A stretch of DNA of 23,208 nucleotides from Candidatus Eiseniibacteriota bacterium (GCA_029569475.1 JAKQSZ010000011.1:1-23208), one strand, 5' to 3'. Positions 1-7,989 are shown, counted from the first letter of the stretch. The notes: generated from the letters alone by a model not told the origin. Program-made: numbers and translations.

Positions 1-139
1 TGGTTCGCCTCGAACCGGCAGTTCCGGATGGTGGGAATGGCGCCGGGGTCGTGGGTGGTGGCGCACGCCACGCCCCCGCCCCAGAACTCGTTGTGCCCGT
101 TGTCGGGCGCCTCGCCGTTGCGGATCGTGATCCCCTCGA
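1..139 (-). repeat. beta-helix internal repeat, second copy (continues off window)
   Basis: Second in-frame copy of the block at 877-1015. The identity runs off the window edge, so the true length of the duplicated tract is unknown. Confidence 0.93.
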
Positions 140-1346
140 CCACCGCGTCAGGTCCCTCGTCCTGGTGAAAGTACATGCCCCGGTCCAGGTGTTGGCAGTC
201 GATCACGCAGAGGAGCGGATCGAGCGCCTCCGATCGAAGTCGAACGGACTTGCCTCCGAAGTCGAGGTTTCGGTTCCGGGGCCCGACATAGGTTCCATTA
301 CCCAAGACGATCTCGCCACCGTCGGGAGCGAGATCAAGAGCATCCTGGATCGTCACGCTCTCCCCGCTGCCGTCGGGGCGCACCGAGATCAGCCCGTCGC
401 AGCCCTGCCCGAGAGCCCCGATGAGGCCGCATCCCGAGTCCTGAGGGGGAAGGCAGGGAGAATCTGCGTCCAGGGTGAGGTCGAGACCGCAATAGAGAGG
501 ATCGAGCTTGAAGTTTCCGCTCTGTCCGAGCTGATCCGCGATGTACCCGACCCAGTCCCCGCCCTCGTTGCCCCAGAGATCGCAGCAGCTGAGCGAGGCG
601 GAGAAGCCGGGCGCGCACTCGACGGTTGCACCCACGACGCCCCGGGAAACGATGCAGTTCTCCAGGACCAGCGCCGCCGACCCGCCGACCTGCCCCACGA
701 CGAAGCCCGAGCCCACGGCGGCCTCGCAGGCGTCGATGGTGCATCCACGAAACGTGGGGTGCCCGTCGTCGATCGATGCCGCTCCCCCCGCCGCGCTCAC
801 GCAGGACTGGAAGACGCAGTTCTCGGTCAGTCCGCCGTCGCCGGAGGTGTACAGGGCGCCTCCGCCGGTGGACGCGTGGTTCGCCTCGAACCGGCAGTTC
901 CGGATGGTGGGAATGGCGCCGGGGTCGTGGGTGGTGGCGCACGCCACGCCCCCGCCCCAGAACTCGTTGTGCCCGTTGTCGGGCGCCTCGCCGTTACGGA
1001 TCGTGATTCCCTCGAGGACCGCGTCGGGCCCTTCGTCATGCTGGAAGAAGAAGCCGCGCCCCTGGCTTTCGCAGTCGATGATGCACCTCTCCGGCACCCC
1101 GCCTGCGGAACGAACGGTGATCGATTTGCCCCGGTACTCGATGTCCCGGTTCCCGTCTCCCGTATACGTGCCGTCTGCCAGTTCGATGATGTCATGATCG
1201 TTCGCTGCCTCGATCGCGGCCGCGATCGTGGGGTAGTCGCCCGTGCCCTCCGGATTCAACCGAATCGTGAGAGCCGAGGCCGAGTGGGCCCCGAGCCCTA
1301 CCGCCATGACCCCGCAAAGAAGCCGAATGCCGAATCTCGCGCACAT
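1..1346 (-). CDS. secreted right-handed beta-helix repeat protein (C-terminal part off the window)
   Basis: The frame is open from an ATG at 1346 down to base 1, so only the first 448 codons are visible. The ATG has a strong SD (AGGAGG, 9-nt spacer). Residues 1-25 form a Sec signal peptide ending H-S-A-S-A. The mature part holds two diverged copies of a module: 'T-I-x-x-A-I/L-x-x-A' start, 'ADGTY/GNGTY', a 'CIIDC/CVIDC' strand, 'EGITIRNG', then stacked 'N-C' beta-helix coils. Between the copies is the segment NFKLDPLYCGLDLT...DSPCLP...CGLIGALG. This is the architecture of cell-surface or secreted parallel beta-helix (pectate-lyase-like/DUF1565-type) proteins whose ligand is usually unknown. 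Such proteins often end in a sorting domain, which would lie outside this window. No catalytic residues are assignable. It is transcribed away from the gene at 2313-3044, with 966 bp between them. The function is not inferred beyond surface or secreted. Confidence 0.88.
   Translation of the reverse strand, partial: MCARFGIRLLCGVMAVGLGAHSASALTIRLNPEGTGDYPTIAAAIEAANDHDIIELADGTYTGDGNRDIEYRGKSITVRSAGGVPERCIIDCESQGRGFFFQHDEGPDAVLEGITIRNGEAPDNGHNEFWGGGVACATTHDPGAIPTIRNCRFEANHASTGGGALYTSGDGGLTENCVFQSCVSAAGGAASIDDGHPTFRGCTIDACEAAVGSGFVVGQVGGSAALVLENCIVSRGVVGATVECAPGFSASLSCCDLWGNEGGDWVGYIADQLGQSGNFKLDPLYCGLDLTLDADSPCLPPQDSGCGLIGALGQGCDGLISVRPDGSGESVTIQDALDLAPDGGEIVLGNGTYVGPRNRNLDFGGKSVRLRSEALDPLLCVIDCQHLDRGMYFHQDEGPDAVVEGITIRNGEAPDNGHNEFWGGGVACATTHDPGAIPTIRNCRFEAN
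877..1015 (-). repeat. beta-helix internal repeat, N-terminal copy
   Basis: These 139 bp match 1-139 with only 2 mismatches, and the first 119 bp are identical. The offset is 876 bp, exactly 292 codons, so both copies are read in the same frame of the beta-helix gene. They encode the EGITIRNGEAPDNG... strand pair. Sequence on the promoter-proximal side of each copy is much more diverged. Confidence 0.95.
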
Positions 1347-1979
1347 GCCCCGCTGCCTCCTGTCTGGTCTTGAGCGCCCCTCTCACTCTGCTCGATCCGG
1401 TGATGGGCTCCGTCATGGCCCGTTGCCGCTGGCCCATCCTGGATGCCTGACCTCCCGCTCGAGCCAGTCAACACGCATGCCACGGGGGCGGTGTCATGGG
1501 CCGCGGAGAAAGAAGACGTGTACTACGGCGCTCTCGCTTCCGATCCGCGCGCGCAGGGCGAGCCCTCGGGTGCGGCGCGCCGAAACGGCGTGCAGATGCC
1601 GGGGCGAGGGGACAAAAAGCAGACAATCGTCCGATTCTTGAACCGCGCGTCGCCCATCGGAACGACCCGCGAACTTCTGGCCGGGTTCGGCGTGAGGGCG
1701 GGCGAGAAGGACCCTGCAGCCGCTCGCGCTCCTGCCGGCGGAGTTCGGCTCGGCGATCGGGAAGAGCTGAACGGCCTGGCTGCCGTAGAACTCACGTTGC
1801 TGGGGGAGGAGCGACCTCGTCACGCCCGTAGCCTCGACGTCTGCCGCGCAGAAGATGAAGGCGCCGCGTCAACGGTCGGGTCAGTCCCCAGCGACATCCG
1901 GCCGGCATCCTACGCCAGGAGGCGAGGGACGCGGGTCGAGGCGCCGAGCATCTCGTGCCTCCCATCCCCGTCGGATCGA

Positions 1980-2003
1980 AGGTGACGCTCTCGCGCGTCA
2001 CCT
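1980..2003. repeat. 9-bp inverted repeat
   Basis: AGGTGACGC (1980-1988) and GCGTCACCT (1995-2003) pair perfectly across a 6-nt loop. No T-run follows on either strand. It could be an operator, a weak terminator or chance. Its position in a gene-free stretch gives no further clue. Confidence 0.5.
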
Positions 2004-2170
2004 CCTTGAACCGGGCGGGAGGCGAGTGCGGCAGGGAGGCGCTCTGGCATACTGAGGTCTCCAACGCCTTCCGGGCCCTAGGGTCAAGGGCATGAGCAGA
2101 GGAAGCACGTGCGGCACGTCTTCGTCGTGCGGGCCAAGCTGGTCGACATTGTGGTGAGGGGATTCAGCGG

Positions 2171-2207
2171 ATCGCCCGGCGCTTGTACGTTGTACGTGCC
2201 GGGCGAT
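2171..2207 (-). terminator. 10-bp inverted repeat downstream of the 2313-3044 gene
   Basis: ATCGCCCGGC (2171-2180) and GCCGGGCGAT (2198-2207) are perfect reverse complements with a 17-nt loop that contains TGTACGT twice in a row. It lies about 105 bp beyond the stop of the minus-strand secreted-protein gene, so it could end that transcript. No U-tract is visible, so an intrinsic terminator is not certain. Confidence 0.4.
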
Positions 2208-2286
2208 GGCCCCGCGTTCATGCGAGATGGAGCCCGGATGCGGTCGATGGCCCCGCGCTCATGCGAGATGGGCCCCGGATGCGATC
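2205..2286. repeat. 41-bp tandem repeat, two copies plus a partial third
   Basis: Unit 1 is 2205-2245 and unit 2 is 2246-2286. Both begin GATGGCCCCGCG and contain CATGCGAGATGG and CCCGGATGCG. They differ at a few positions. A partial third unit begins at 2287 (GATGGCAGCGCTCA). 41 is not a multiple of three, which fits non-coding DNA. Confidence 0.88.
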
Positions 2287-2312
2287 GATGGCAGCGCTCA
2301 GGCCGGCCGGCG

Positions 2313-3044
2313 CTATCGTCGGGTTTCGTCGTATAGGCTCTTGATCCTTCCCCACGAGTGGCGGTCGACCGGTGTACCCTCTGCCCGCACCCATGCCCCG
2401 ATCCCCATGGCCTGAGTCGGCCCCCAGATCACGGACACGTCCGTCCAGCCGGTCGGGTAACCGATTCCGGGAGCTATATTCGTCAAGGGCTGGCCTCCGC
2501 CGGGCCCGTCCTGGTCCTCGCCCAGAAAGTAGCCGCAAGGCTGTTGACTCCAGTCGGCCCAATACCCAGCGAAGAAGATGCCATCGACCGGCACGGCCTC
2601 AATCGGCAGATCGTGATAGCTGTGCCTGGGAAAGAGGGCCACAGGACCGGGATCGATTCCGCGCGTCACACCGAGGACCGTCCCCGGCAGACCCGCCTCG
2701 TTCGACCACACATAGGCATCCAGAGGCCCGCTGGGATACTCGAAGAACCTCGTCAGCACGAGCTGGATTCCGCAGGCCACGCCGTTTGCCTCGAACTCCT
2801 CCGCAAACGCTCCGTAGTATGGTGGGACGATTCCCCCGTACTGCCAGCAATACCCGCAATGGAACGTGCCGTCATGGTTGTCGAGAAGCTTCGCCGGCGT
2901 GCACGGGTTGTCCCGGGCGCCTCCGACAGGAACCCGTTCGCCAGCCGAGGACCCGGCGGTTCCGGCGGCGTTGTCGAAGGCGCGAACCCCGCTCGAGAAG
3001 AGGAACAGCAGGCACAAGCAAAGGGGAATGGATAGGCGTGACAT
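2313..3044 (-). CDS. secreted protein of unknown function
   Basis: The product has 243 residues from an ATG at 3044 that follows GGAGG with a 5-nt spacer. A TTG four codons upstream is open but would place the SD inside the gene. The N-terminus is a clean signal peptide: MSRLSIP, a leucine-rich core, then GVRA before the likely cut. The mature chain is rich in aromatic and glycine residues: CGYCWQYGGIVPPYYGAFAE, 'DAYVWSNEAGLPG', 'GYWADWSQQPCGYFLGEDQDGPGG', 'GYPTGWTDVSVIWGPTQAMGIGAWV'. This resembles the beta-sandwich secreted proteins common in the same kind of genomes. No catalytic motif is visible. Several Cys suggest disulfides outside the cytoplasm. It stands alone: the neighbour on the left is 966 bp away and the next gene on the right is divergent. 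Confidence 0.8.
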   Translation of the reverse strand: MSRLSIPLCLCLLFLFSSGVRAFDNAAGTAGSSAGERVPVGGARDNPCTPAKLLDNHDGTFHCGYCWQYGGIVPPYYGAFAEEFEANGVACGIQLVLTRFFEYPSGPLDAYVWSNEAGLPGTVLGVTRGIDPGPVALFPRHSYHDLPIEAVPVDGIFFAGYWADWSQQPCGYFLGEDQDGPGGGQPLTNIAPGIGYPTGWTDVSVIWGPTQAMGIGAWVRAEGTPVDRHSWGRIKSLYDETRR

Positions 3045-3473
3045 AGACACCTCCAACGAAGCTGACAGGAGAACTCAACCACCACCCGCCATCTGTGCCC
3101 TGTCGGAACCGGGAAAGATGATACCCGACTCGTGGATCGCATGCGAAGTGTGGTTTTCGGGGAGCGTCTCGCGGGAGGGGCGCGGTCGGGAGTGCCATTG
3201 GGGTGCGGCACATCCGTCCGTCCCGGCATGCTCCGGGGATGGGTGTGTCTGTCAGCGTGGGCCATTCCGCGGTGCCAAGGGAGGCTGCGAACCACGGCAG
3301 GGCCCGGCTGGAGCGGCATCAGGAATATCGGGCGGACGCTCTTTCGGCCCGGACACGCGAGGGTTGCGGGGGATACACTCCGGGGAATCACCGGTCTGCG
3401 TCTCCGGCGAGTCCATAGCGGAAAACAGCGCGCAGACGTGACGATTGCTCCCGCTGGGGCACGCGAGGTCCAC
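3045..3473. promoter_or_regulatory. 429-bp divergent intergenic region
   Basis: This separates the start of the minus-strand secreted-protein gene (3044) from the start of the plus-strand lipoprotein hydrolase (3474), so it must carry both promoters. The plus-strand hydrolase frame stays open upstream to 3132, but that extension is Arg/Gly-rich and would bury the lipoprotein signal, so I leave it out. A TACACT at 3374-3379 is a possible -10 for the hydrolase, without a good -35. Otherwise I see nothing. Confidence 0.4.
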
Positions 3474-4391
3474 ATGAAGATTCAGTGCTTTCGCGGCGTA
3501 GCTTCGATCCTGGCGCTCCTGTTGGCGGCGGGGTGCGCGCACTCGTCGCGACAGGAGCGGGCTTCCGGTCCGCCCATCTCGGGCATCCTCCAGACCGCCG
3601 GCGGCCCGCTCAAGTACGAAGTCGCGGGGAGCGGGCATCCCCTGGTGCTGATCCACGCCGGCATCGTCGACCACCGGATGTGGGATGGACAGTTCGAGGT
3701 CTTCTCGCGCAGCTACCGCGTCGTCCGCTATGACACGCGTGGGTTCGGGGCCTCGACGGTCGACGAGGGACACGAGTTCTCCAATCGCGAGGACCTTGCC
3801 GAACTGATGGACCACCTGGACATGCCCCGGGCCTGCCTGCTCGGCTGCTCCCGGGGCGGACAGATCGCGACCGATTTCACGCTCGAGCGTCCGGAGCGCG
3901 TGGACGCACTCATCCTCGTGGGAGCGGGAATAGGCGGCGACCACCGGGAGCCTACCCCCGAGGAGGAAGCCAGATGGGCGAGGGCGGAGAGCCTGTGGAA
4001 CGCGAAGGACTTTGAGGGGATCGCGGAGATCGAGATCCGCGCCTGGGTGGACGGTCCGGGCCAGGCGCCCGGCCGCGCCGGACCCAGGGTGCGGGAGCAG
4101 GTTCGCCGTATGATCGTGGAGAACTACCAGCGGCACGTGACCCAGGGCAAGCCGGTCGTCCTGGATCCGCCCGCCATCGGGAGACTGGACGAGATCAGCG
4201 TCCCCACCCTGGTCATTACGGGCGACTACGATGAGCCTGACGTGCTCGCCGCAGCGGGCAAGCTGGTCTCCGGTATCCAGGGCGCCCGTCAGATCTCGAT
4301 CCCGGGCACCGCCCATCTGCCGAACATGGAGAAGCCGGAGCAGTTCAACCGGATCGTGCTCGACTTTCTGGCCGGGGTGCCCCGGAACTGA
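3474..4391 (+). CDS. lipoprotein alpha/beta-fold hydrolase
   Basis: The product has 305 residues. The ATG at 3474 follows GAGGT (5-nt spacer). It starts a type II signal peptide: MKIQCFRG, a hydrophobic core, and the lipobox L-A-A-G-C with Cys21 as the lipidated residue. The rest is a canonical alpha/beta hydrolase: the 'LVLIHAGIVDHRMWD' oxyanion strand-loop (about 58-71), 'YDTRGFGAS' (86-94), the nucleophile elbow G-C-S-R-G with Ser126, the acid in 'VITGDYDEPD' (Asp251 or Asp253), and His281 in 'GTAHLPNMEKPEQFN'. The cap lies between about 155 and 225. The family hydrolyses esters, peroxides or C-C bonds, and the substrate cannot be told from sequence. The lipobox implies membrane anchoring on the outside of the cytoplasmic membrane or at the outer membrane. 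No partner genes adjoin it. Confidence 0.9.
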   Translation: MKIQCFRGVASILALLLAAGCAHSSRQERASGPPISGILQTAGGPLKYEVAGSGHPLVLIHAGIVDHRMWDGQFEVFSRSYRVVRYDTRGFGASTVDEGHEFSNREDLAELMDHLDMPRACLLGCSRGGQIATDFTLERPERVDALILVGAGIGGDHREPTPEEEARWARAESLWNAKDFEGIAEIEIRAWVDGPGQAPGRAGPRVREQVRRMIVENYQRHVTQGKPVVLDPPAIGRLDEISVPTLVITGDYDEPDVLAAAGKLVSGIQGARQISIPGTAHLPNMEKPEQFNRIVLDFLAGVPRN

Positions 4392-4461
4392 GAGCGGCCG
4401 CCGGTCCACGTATCCGACAGACGTCTCCCGCCACGCAAGCCAAGCACACACGGAGGGCAGC

Positions 4462-4677
4462 ATGAGCAGGATCGCGCCGTATCCAGTGCCGCGTCTTTGT
4501 GACGAAAGTGCGATACCCACGACGGGTCACGGTCGGGCCGCTTCGCGGAGCTGCGGCCAGACCGCCTTGCAGAGCCACGGCCAGGCCGGCCTGCAGCGCA
4601 AGGGCCAGGCCGCTCGGCAGCCCTGGGGACGGGACGCCGCGCAGCGCCAGTGCCGCGGCGCGGGGGCCGGGCGATGA
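4462..4677 (+). CDS. 71-residue ORF with octapeptide repeats, overlapping the DinB-like gene
   Basis: The ATG at 4462 follows GGAGGG with a 4-nt spacer. The stop TGA (4675-4677) overlaps the ATG (4674) of the next gene as ATGA, the usual sign of translational coupling. Residues 22-61 are five 8-residue units from a 24-bp tandem repeat with consensus x-x-G-Q-A-x-x-Q (e.g. SCGQTALQ, SHGQAGLQ, RKGQAARQ). No signal peptide, membrane segment or known domain is visible. It may be a real small protein, or a leader whose translation feeds ribosomes to the DinB-like gene. It could also be a chance frame over a minisatellite, but the SD plus the ATGA overlap argue for translation. Confidence 0.5.
   Translation: MSRIAPYPVPRLCDESAIPTTGHGRAASRSCGQTALQSHGQAGLQRKGQAARQPWGRDAAQRQCRGAGAGR
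4525..4644. repeat. 24-bp tandem repeat, five imperfect units
   Basis: Units are 4525-4548, 4549-4572, 4573-4596, 4597-4620 and 4621-4644. The core is GGCCAGGCCG, and four of the five units end in CAG. The period is in frame (8 codons) with the ORF at 4462-4677. Divergence between units is considerable, so the array is not freshly made. Confidence 0.8.
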
Positions 4678-5216
4678 TCCCCGCGTTCGATCCGATCGCC
4701 GAACGACGGCGTTGCGGGGCCGATCACGCCGGCACGATCCGCGCTTATTTCCCCTGGTGGGACACGCAGGTGCGGCCCGGACTGGTACGAGTGATTGAGG
4801 CCTTCCCCGAGGATCAACTGGACTTCAAGCCACGTCCCGAGCTGCTCACCGCCCGCGAGATCGTCGTGCACATCGCGGAAGCGGAGTTCGCCTGGGTCCA
4901 TTGCGTCATCGACGGCTTCACGGACGAGGAGTGGGTCACGCCGCAGGAAGATCCATCCCAAGGGTTCCGGCTCACCGTTGCAGCCCCCGACCGGGCCAGT
5001 GTGCTCGAGCGACTGGAGGAGTGGCATCGTCCGACCCAGGCGTGGCTCGAGCGGCCCGAGTCGGACCTGGCCCGCGCGATCGTCTCGGAGCAACGGGGCC
5101 GCACGTACACCGTCCACTGGATTCTTGACCGGGTCCACGAGCACGAGATCCACCACCGGGCGCAGCTCGTCTCCTATCTTCGCCTGCTCGGGATCGAACC
5201 CCCGTACCTCTGGTGA
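4674..5216 (+). CDS. DinB/YfiT-fold metal-dependent protein
   Basis: The product has 180 residues, starting at the ATG in the ATGA overlap with the upstream small ORF. It is a four-helix-bundle DinB-family protein. The first helix region contains 'IRAYFPWWDTQVRPGLVRVIEAFPEDQLDFKP', then 'TAREIVVHIAEAEFAW' with His66. The C-terminal metal-binding part is 'HEHEIHHRAQLVSYLRLLGIEPP', with His157 and His161 as likely ligands. The family uses three His (or equivalent) to hold a divalent metal and includes thiol-dependent S-transferases (bacillithiol, mycothiol) and uncharacterised stress proteins. The reaction here is unknown. Length fits the family (about 150-180). The protein has Cys14 and Cys77 but no signal peptide, so it should be cytosolic. 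Confidence 0.85.
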   Translation: MIPAFDPIAERRRCGADHAGTIRAYFPWWDTQVRPGLVRVIEAFPEDQLDFKPRPELLTAREIVVHIAEAEFAWVHCVIDGFTDEEWVTPQEDPSQGFRLTVAAPDRASVLERLEEWHRPTQAWLERPESDLARAIVSEQRGRTYTVHWILDRVHEHEIHHRAQLVSYLRLLGIEPPYLW

Positions 5217-5296
5217 GCGCGGATGCGCGGCGAGCCGCCCGAAGCGCGCCGCCTCGCGCGGGCCGGGAGCACGCTCGCACACGGCGGGCGCGGAAG

Positions 5297-5305
5297 TGGT
5301 AGAGT
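5297..5305 (+). promoter_or_regulatory. possible -10 region of the enoyl-CoA hydratase gene
   Basis: GTGGTAGAGT lies about 100 bp upstream of the ATG at 5406, with TAGAGT at 5300-5305 as a candidate -10 hexamer. A near-identical box (TATGGTAGAGT) precedes the acyl-CoA-dehydrogenase-like gene at 17981. No convincing -35 is seen. Confidence 0.3.
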
Positions 5306-5405
5306 ACCCTCCGGCCGCCCGCGACCGTACCGTGTGGGAAAAGGCGGTCCCGGGTTCGAGGCGTGGACCGAGCCGCAGGAGGGCGAAGGGGGCAAGGAGG
5401 ACTTG

Positions 5406-6188
<783 letters not shown>

Positions 6189-6196
6189 AACACCCC

Positions 6197-6202
6197 TATA
6201 CT
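6197..6202 (+). promoter_or_regulatory. candidate -10 (TATACT) after the enoyl-CoA hydratase gene
   Basis: TATACT starts 8 bp after the stop codon and about 210 bp before tRNA-Leu, in otherwise GC-rich DNA. The matching -35 position (TTTCGG, 6174-6179, 17-bp spacer) is poor. It could start a transcript through the tRNA, the minisatellite and tig. Confidence 0.3.
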
Positions 6203-6408
6203 CCCGGATTCCAGGTCGGCCCAGGCGAGGGCCGGCGATACGGCGCAGCCGCTTGCCAAGGCGCCGCAGTCGCGCGGGGCACAGCGGTTCCGCCATGCAC
6301 GGGAGCGAGCCCCGGGATGCATCCGAGCCCGCGACGCGGACATCCTGGGAGCGACCCCCTCTCGCGGCCGGAGACCGGCTGTGACCGGAGGTTGGAGGAT
6401 CCGAGTTC

Positions 6409-6490
6409 GCGAGAGTGGCGGAACTGGTAGACGCGCTGGACTTAGGATCCAGTGAGGCAACTCGTAGGGGTTCGACTCCCCTCTCTCGCA
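6409..6490 (+). tRNA. tRNA-Leu (anticodon UAG)
   Basis: The 82 nt fold as a class II tRNA. Acceptor GCGAGAG (6409-6415) pairs with CTCTCGC (6483-6489), with discriminator A6490. The anticodon arm is CTGGA-CTTAGGA-TCCAG, with TAG at 6443-6445 (reads CUA, and CUN by wobble). A long variable arm GAGGCAACTC and T-arm AGGGG-TTCGACT-CCCCT complete it. CCA is not encoded. It lies between the hydratase gene and tig, on the same strand. Confidence 0.96.
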
Positions 6491-6550
6491 CATGCGCAAG
6501 GCGGAGTCCATCTTGGGTTGGATGGGGACGCGTTGGGATGACGAGTGGAT

Positions 6551-6680
6551 CGGGTTGGGCTGGGATGGATCGGGATGGATCGGGTTGAACTGGGATGGAG
6601 CGGGATGGACTGGGATGGATCGGGTTGAAACGGGATGGAGCGGGATGGACTGGGATGGATCGGGTTGGACTGGGATGGAT
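6551..6680. repeat. 10-bp minisatellite (13 units) with a 40-bp higher-order unit
   Basis: Thirteen consecutive decamers of the type (C/T)GGGATGGA(T/G/C) or (C/T)GGGTTGRA(C/A) fill the space between tRNA-Leu and the SD of tig. Two 40-bp super-units, 6581-6620 and 6621-6660, differ at 2 bases, and 6661-6680 starts a third. Degenerate units are visible back to about 6513. The next decamer (6681-6690, CGGAGGAAGG) is the tig SD itself. Confidence 0.95.
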
Positions 6681-6693
6681 CGGAGGAAGGTCC

Positions 6694-7989
6694 GTGAAGA
6701 CAAGTCTTGAGGACATCGGCCCCTGGCAGAAGGCCATCGCCATCACCCTGGACCCCGACGAGGTCGAACGGGAGATGGACCACGTGGTGGCGCGTTACCG
6801 CGAGAAAGCGGTCATTCCCGGATTCCGCAAGGGCAAGGTGCCGGAGCAGATCGTGCGGACGCAATTCCGCTCCAGCCTGGAATCGGATCTTCTCAACCAT
6901 ATCCTGCCCGAAGCGACGGAGAAGGCGGTGCAGGAACACGCCCTCCAGCTGGCGGCGCCTCCCAAGATCCAGGACCTGAGATTCCGGCCGGGCGAGCCGT
7001 TGCAGTTCACCGCGGTCGTGGATGTGTGGCCGCAGGTCACGGTCTCGGGGCACAAGGGAATGGAGATCGAGGAGACGATCACCGCGGTGGATGAAGGGAC
7101 GGTGGAGGAGTTCCTGGCGGCGCTGCGCGAGCGGATGGCCGAGCTGGTGCCCGTTTTTCGGGCGTCGGTGGAAGGGGACATCCTCGAGGTCGCGATCCAG
7201 GCGGTCGACGTCAACGGCCAACGGCTGCCGCGTGCCAAACGGCAGGTCCAGCGGATGGAAGCGGGCTCGGCCCGGCTGCTGCCGGAGTTCCGGGAAGTCT
7301 CCATCGGCTTGGAGCCCGGTGGAACCGCGGTGGTGCATGTCCGGTATCCGGAGGACTTCGAGAACGCCGACCTGGCCGGCAAACAGCGCCATTACCAGCT
7401 CCGGGTGCGGCAGATCATGGAGAAGAAGCTGCCGGAGCTGGACGATGCCTTTGCCCAGAAGGTGGACGGTCTGGAGTCGCTGGAGGCGCTCCGCTCGAAG
7501 ATCCGGCTCCGTCTCGAGACGGAGGAGCGGCTGCGGGCGCGGCAGCGGACGGAAGAGGCGTTGATTGACCGGTTGATTCTCAACAATCCCCTGGAGGTGC
7601 CCGAATCGATCATCGAGGCGAGCCTCGAGCGGGCCCTGGCCAAGGCCCAGGAGCGCGAGCCCGGGGTCGACGAGGAGGAGTTCCGCCGCGCCTACCGGCC
7701 GTTGGTGGCCCGCCTGCGCCAGCGCGAGATCCTGCTCGAGTCGTTGGCGCAGCAGGAGGGGATCGAGGTCACCGAGGAGGAGGTCCTGGCCGAAGTCGCC
7801 CAGGCGAGCCCGCCGGGGGTCAATCCGCGGGTCGTGCGCCAGCGCCTGGAGCGGGACGGGGAGCTGGACCGGATTCGGGGAGATCTGAGGGAACGCAAGG
7901 TGCTGACGCTCCTGACGGAGAACAGCACGATCCACCGGATCCACCAACCGTCTCCAAGGCAACCGAAGTCCAATCTGATCCTGCCCTAG
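6694..7989 (+). CDS. tig: trigger factor
   Basis: The product has 431 residues from a GTG at 6694, 3 nt after GGAGGAAGG. The frame stays open upstream through the minisatellite (an ATG at 6595), but that gives a Gly/Trp repeat not found in the family. The N-terminal ribosome-binding domain carries the signature GFRKGKVP at 43-50. The central domain (about 150-245) is the FKBP-like PPIase, and the long helical C-terminal chaperone domain follows ('KKLPELDDAFAQKV...', 'VPESIIEASLERAL...'). The length is normal for the family. It binds near the ribosome exit tunnel and shields nascent chains. It is first in the tig-clpP-clpX-lon order conserved in many bacteria, consistent with shared expression of folding and degradation functions. 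Confidence 0.97.
   Translation: MKTSLEDIGPWQKAIAITLDPDEVEREMDHVVARYREKAVIPGFRKGKVPEQIVRTQFRSSLESDLLNHILPEATEKAVQEHALQLAAPPKIQDLRFRPGEPLQFTAVVDVWPQVTVSGHKGMEIEETITAVDEGTVEEFLAALRERMAELVPVFRASVEGDILEVAIQAVDVNGQRLPRAKRQVQRMEAGSARLLPEFREVSIGLEPGGTAVVHVRYPEDFENADLAGKQRHYQLRVRQIMEKKLPELDDAFAQKVDGLESLEALRSKIRLRLETEERLRARQRTEEALIDRLILNNPLEVPESIIEASLERALAKAQEREPGVDEEEFRRAYRPLVARLRQREILLESLAQQEGIEVTEEEVLAEVAQASPPGVNPRVVRQRLERDGELDRIRGDLRERKVLTLLTENSTIHRIHQPSPRQPKSNLILP

Larger units (their letters stand above)
1347..2312. other. 966-bp stretch without a supported gene
   Basis: Several open frames of 60-180 codons exist here on both strands. None has a recognisable domain, a good SD and a convincing composition together, and they overlap one another, as expected of random GC-rich sequence. 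The stretch contains a 9-bp inverted repeat (1980-2003), a 10-bp inverted repeat (2171-2207) and a 41-bp tandem repeat (2205-2286). The part next to 1346 should carry the promoter of the beta-helix gene, but I see no clear -35/-10 pair. A decayed gene cannot be excluded for 1494-1990. Confidence 0.6.

Noticed and set aside
51..1373. 440-codon plus-strand frame across the beta-helix gene
   Set aside because: It is antisense to the minus-strand frame with signal peptide, SD and beta-helix pattern; its own product is Arg/Ala/Val-rich with no domain.
1443..1985. 180-codon plus-strand frame in the gene-poor region
   Set aside because: No SD, no domain, and competing frames of equal quality on both strands; I could not support a gene, though a decayed one is possible.
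3132..3473. Upstream extension of the lipoprotein hydrolase
   Set aside because: The lipobox signal peptide and the SD fix the start at 3474.
6551..6680. CRISPR array
   Set aside because: The units are contiguous 10-mers without spacers; it is a minisatellite.
6595..6693. N-terminal extension of trigger factor from an ATG in the minisatellite
   Set aside because: It would add a Gly/Trp repeat before a normal N-terminus, and the GTG at 6694 has an excellent SD.
6492..6710. 72-codon Gly/Trp repeat ORF over the minisatellite
   Set aside because: A 10-bp repeat is open in all frames and gives the same decapeptide; no SD follows the tRNA end.
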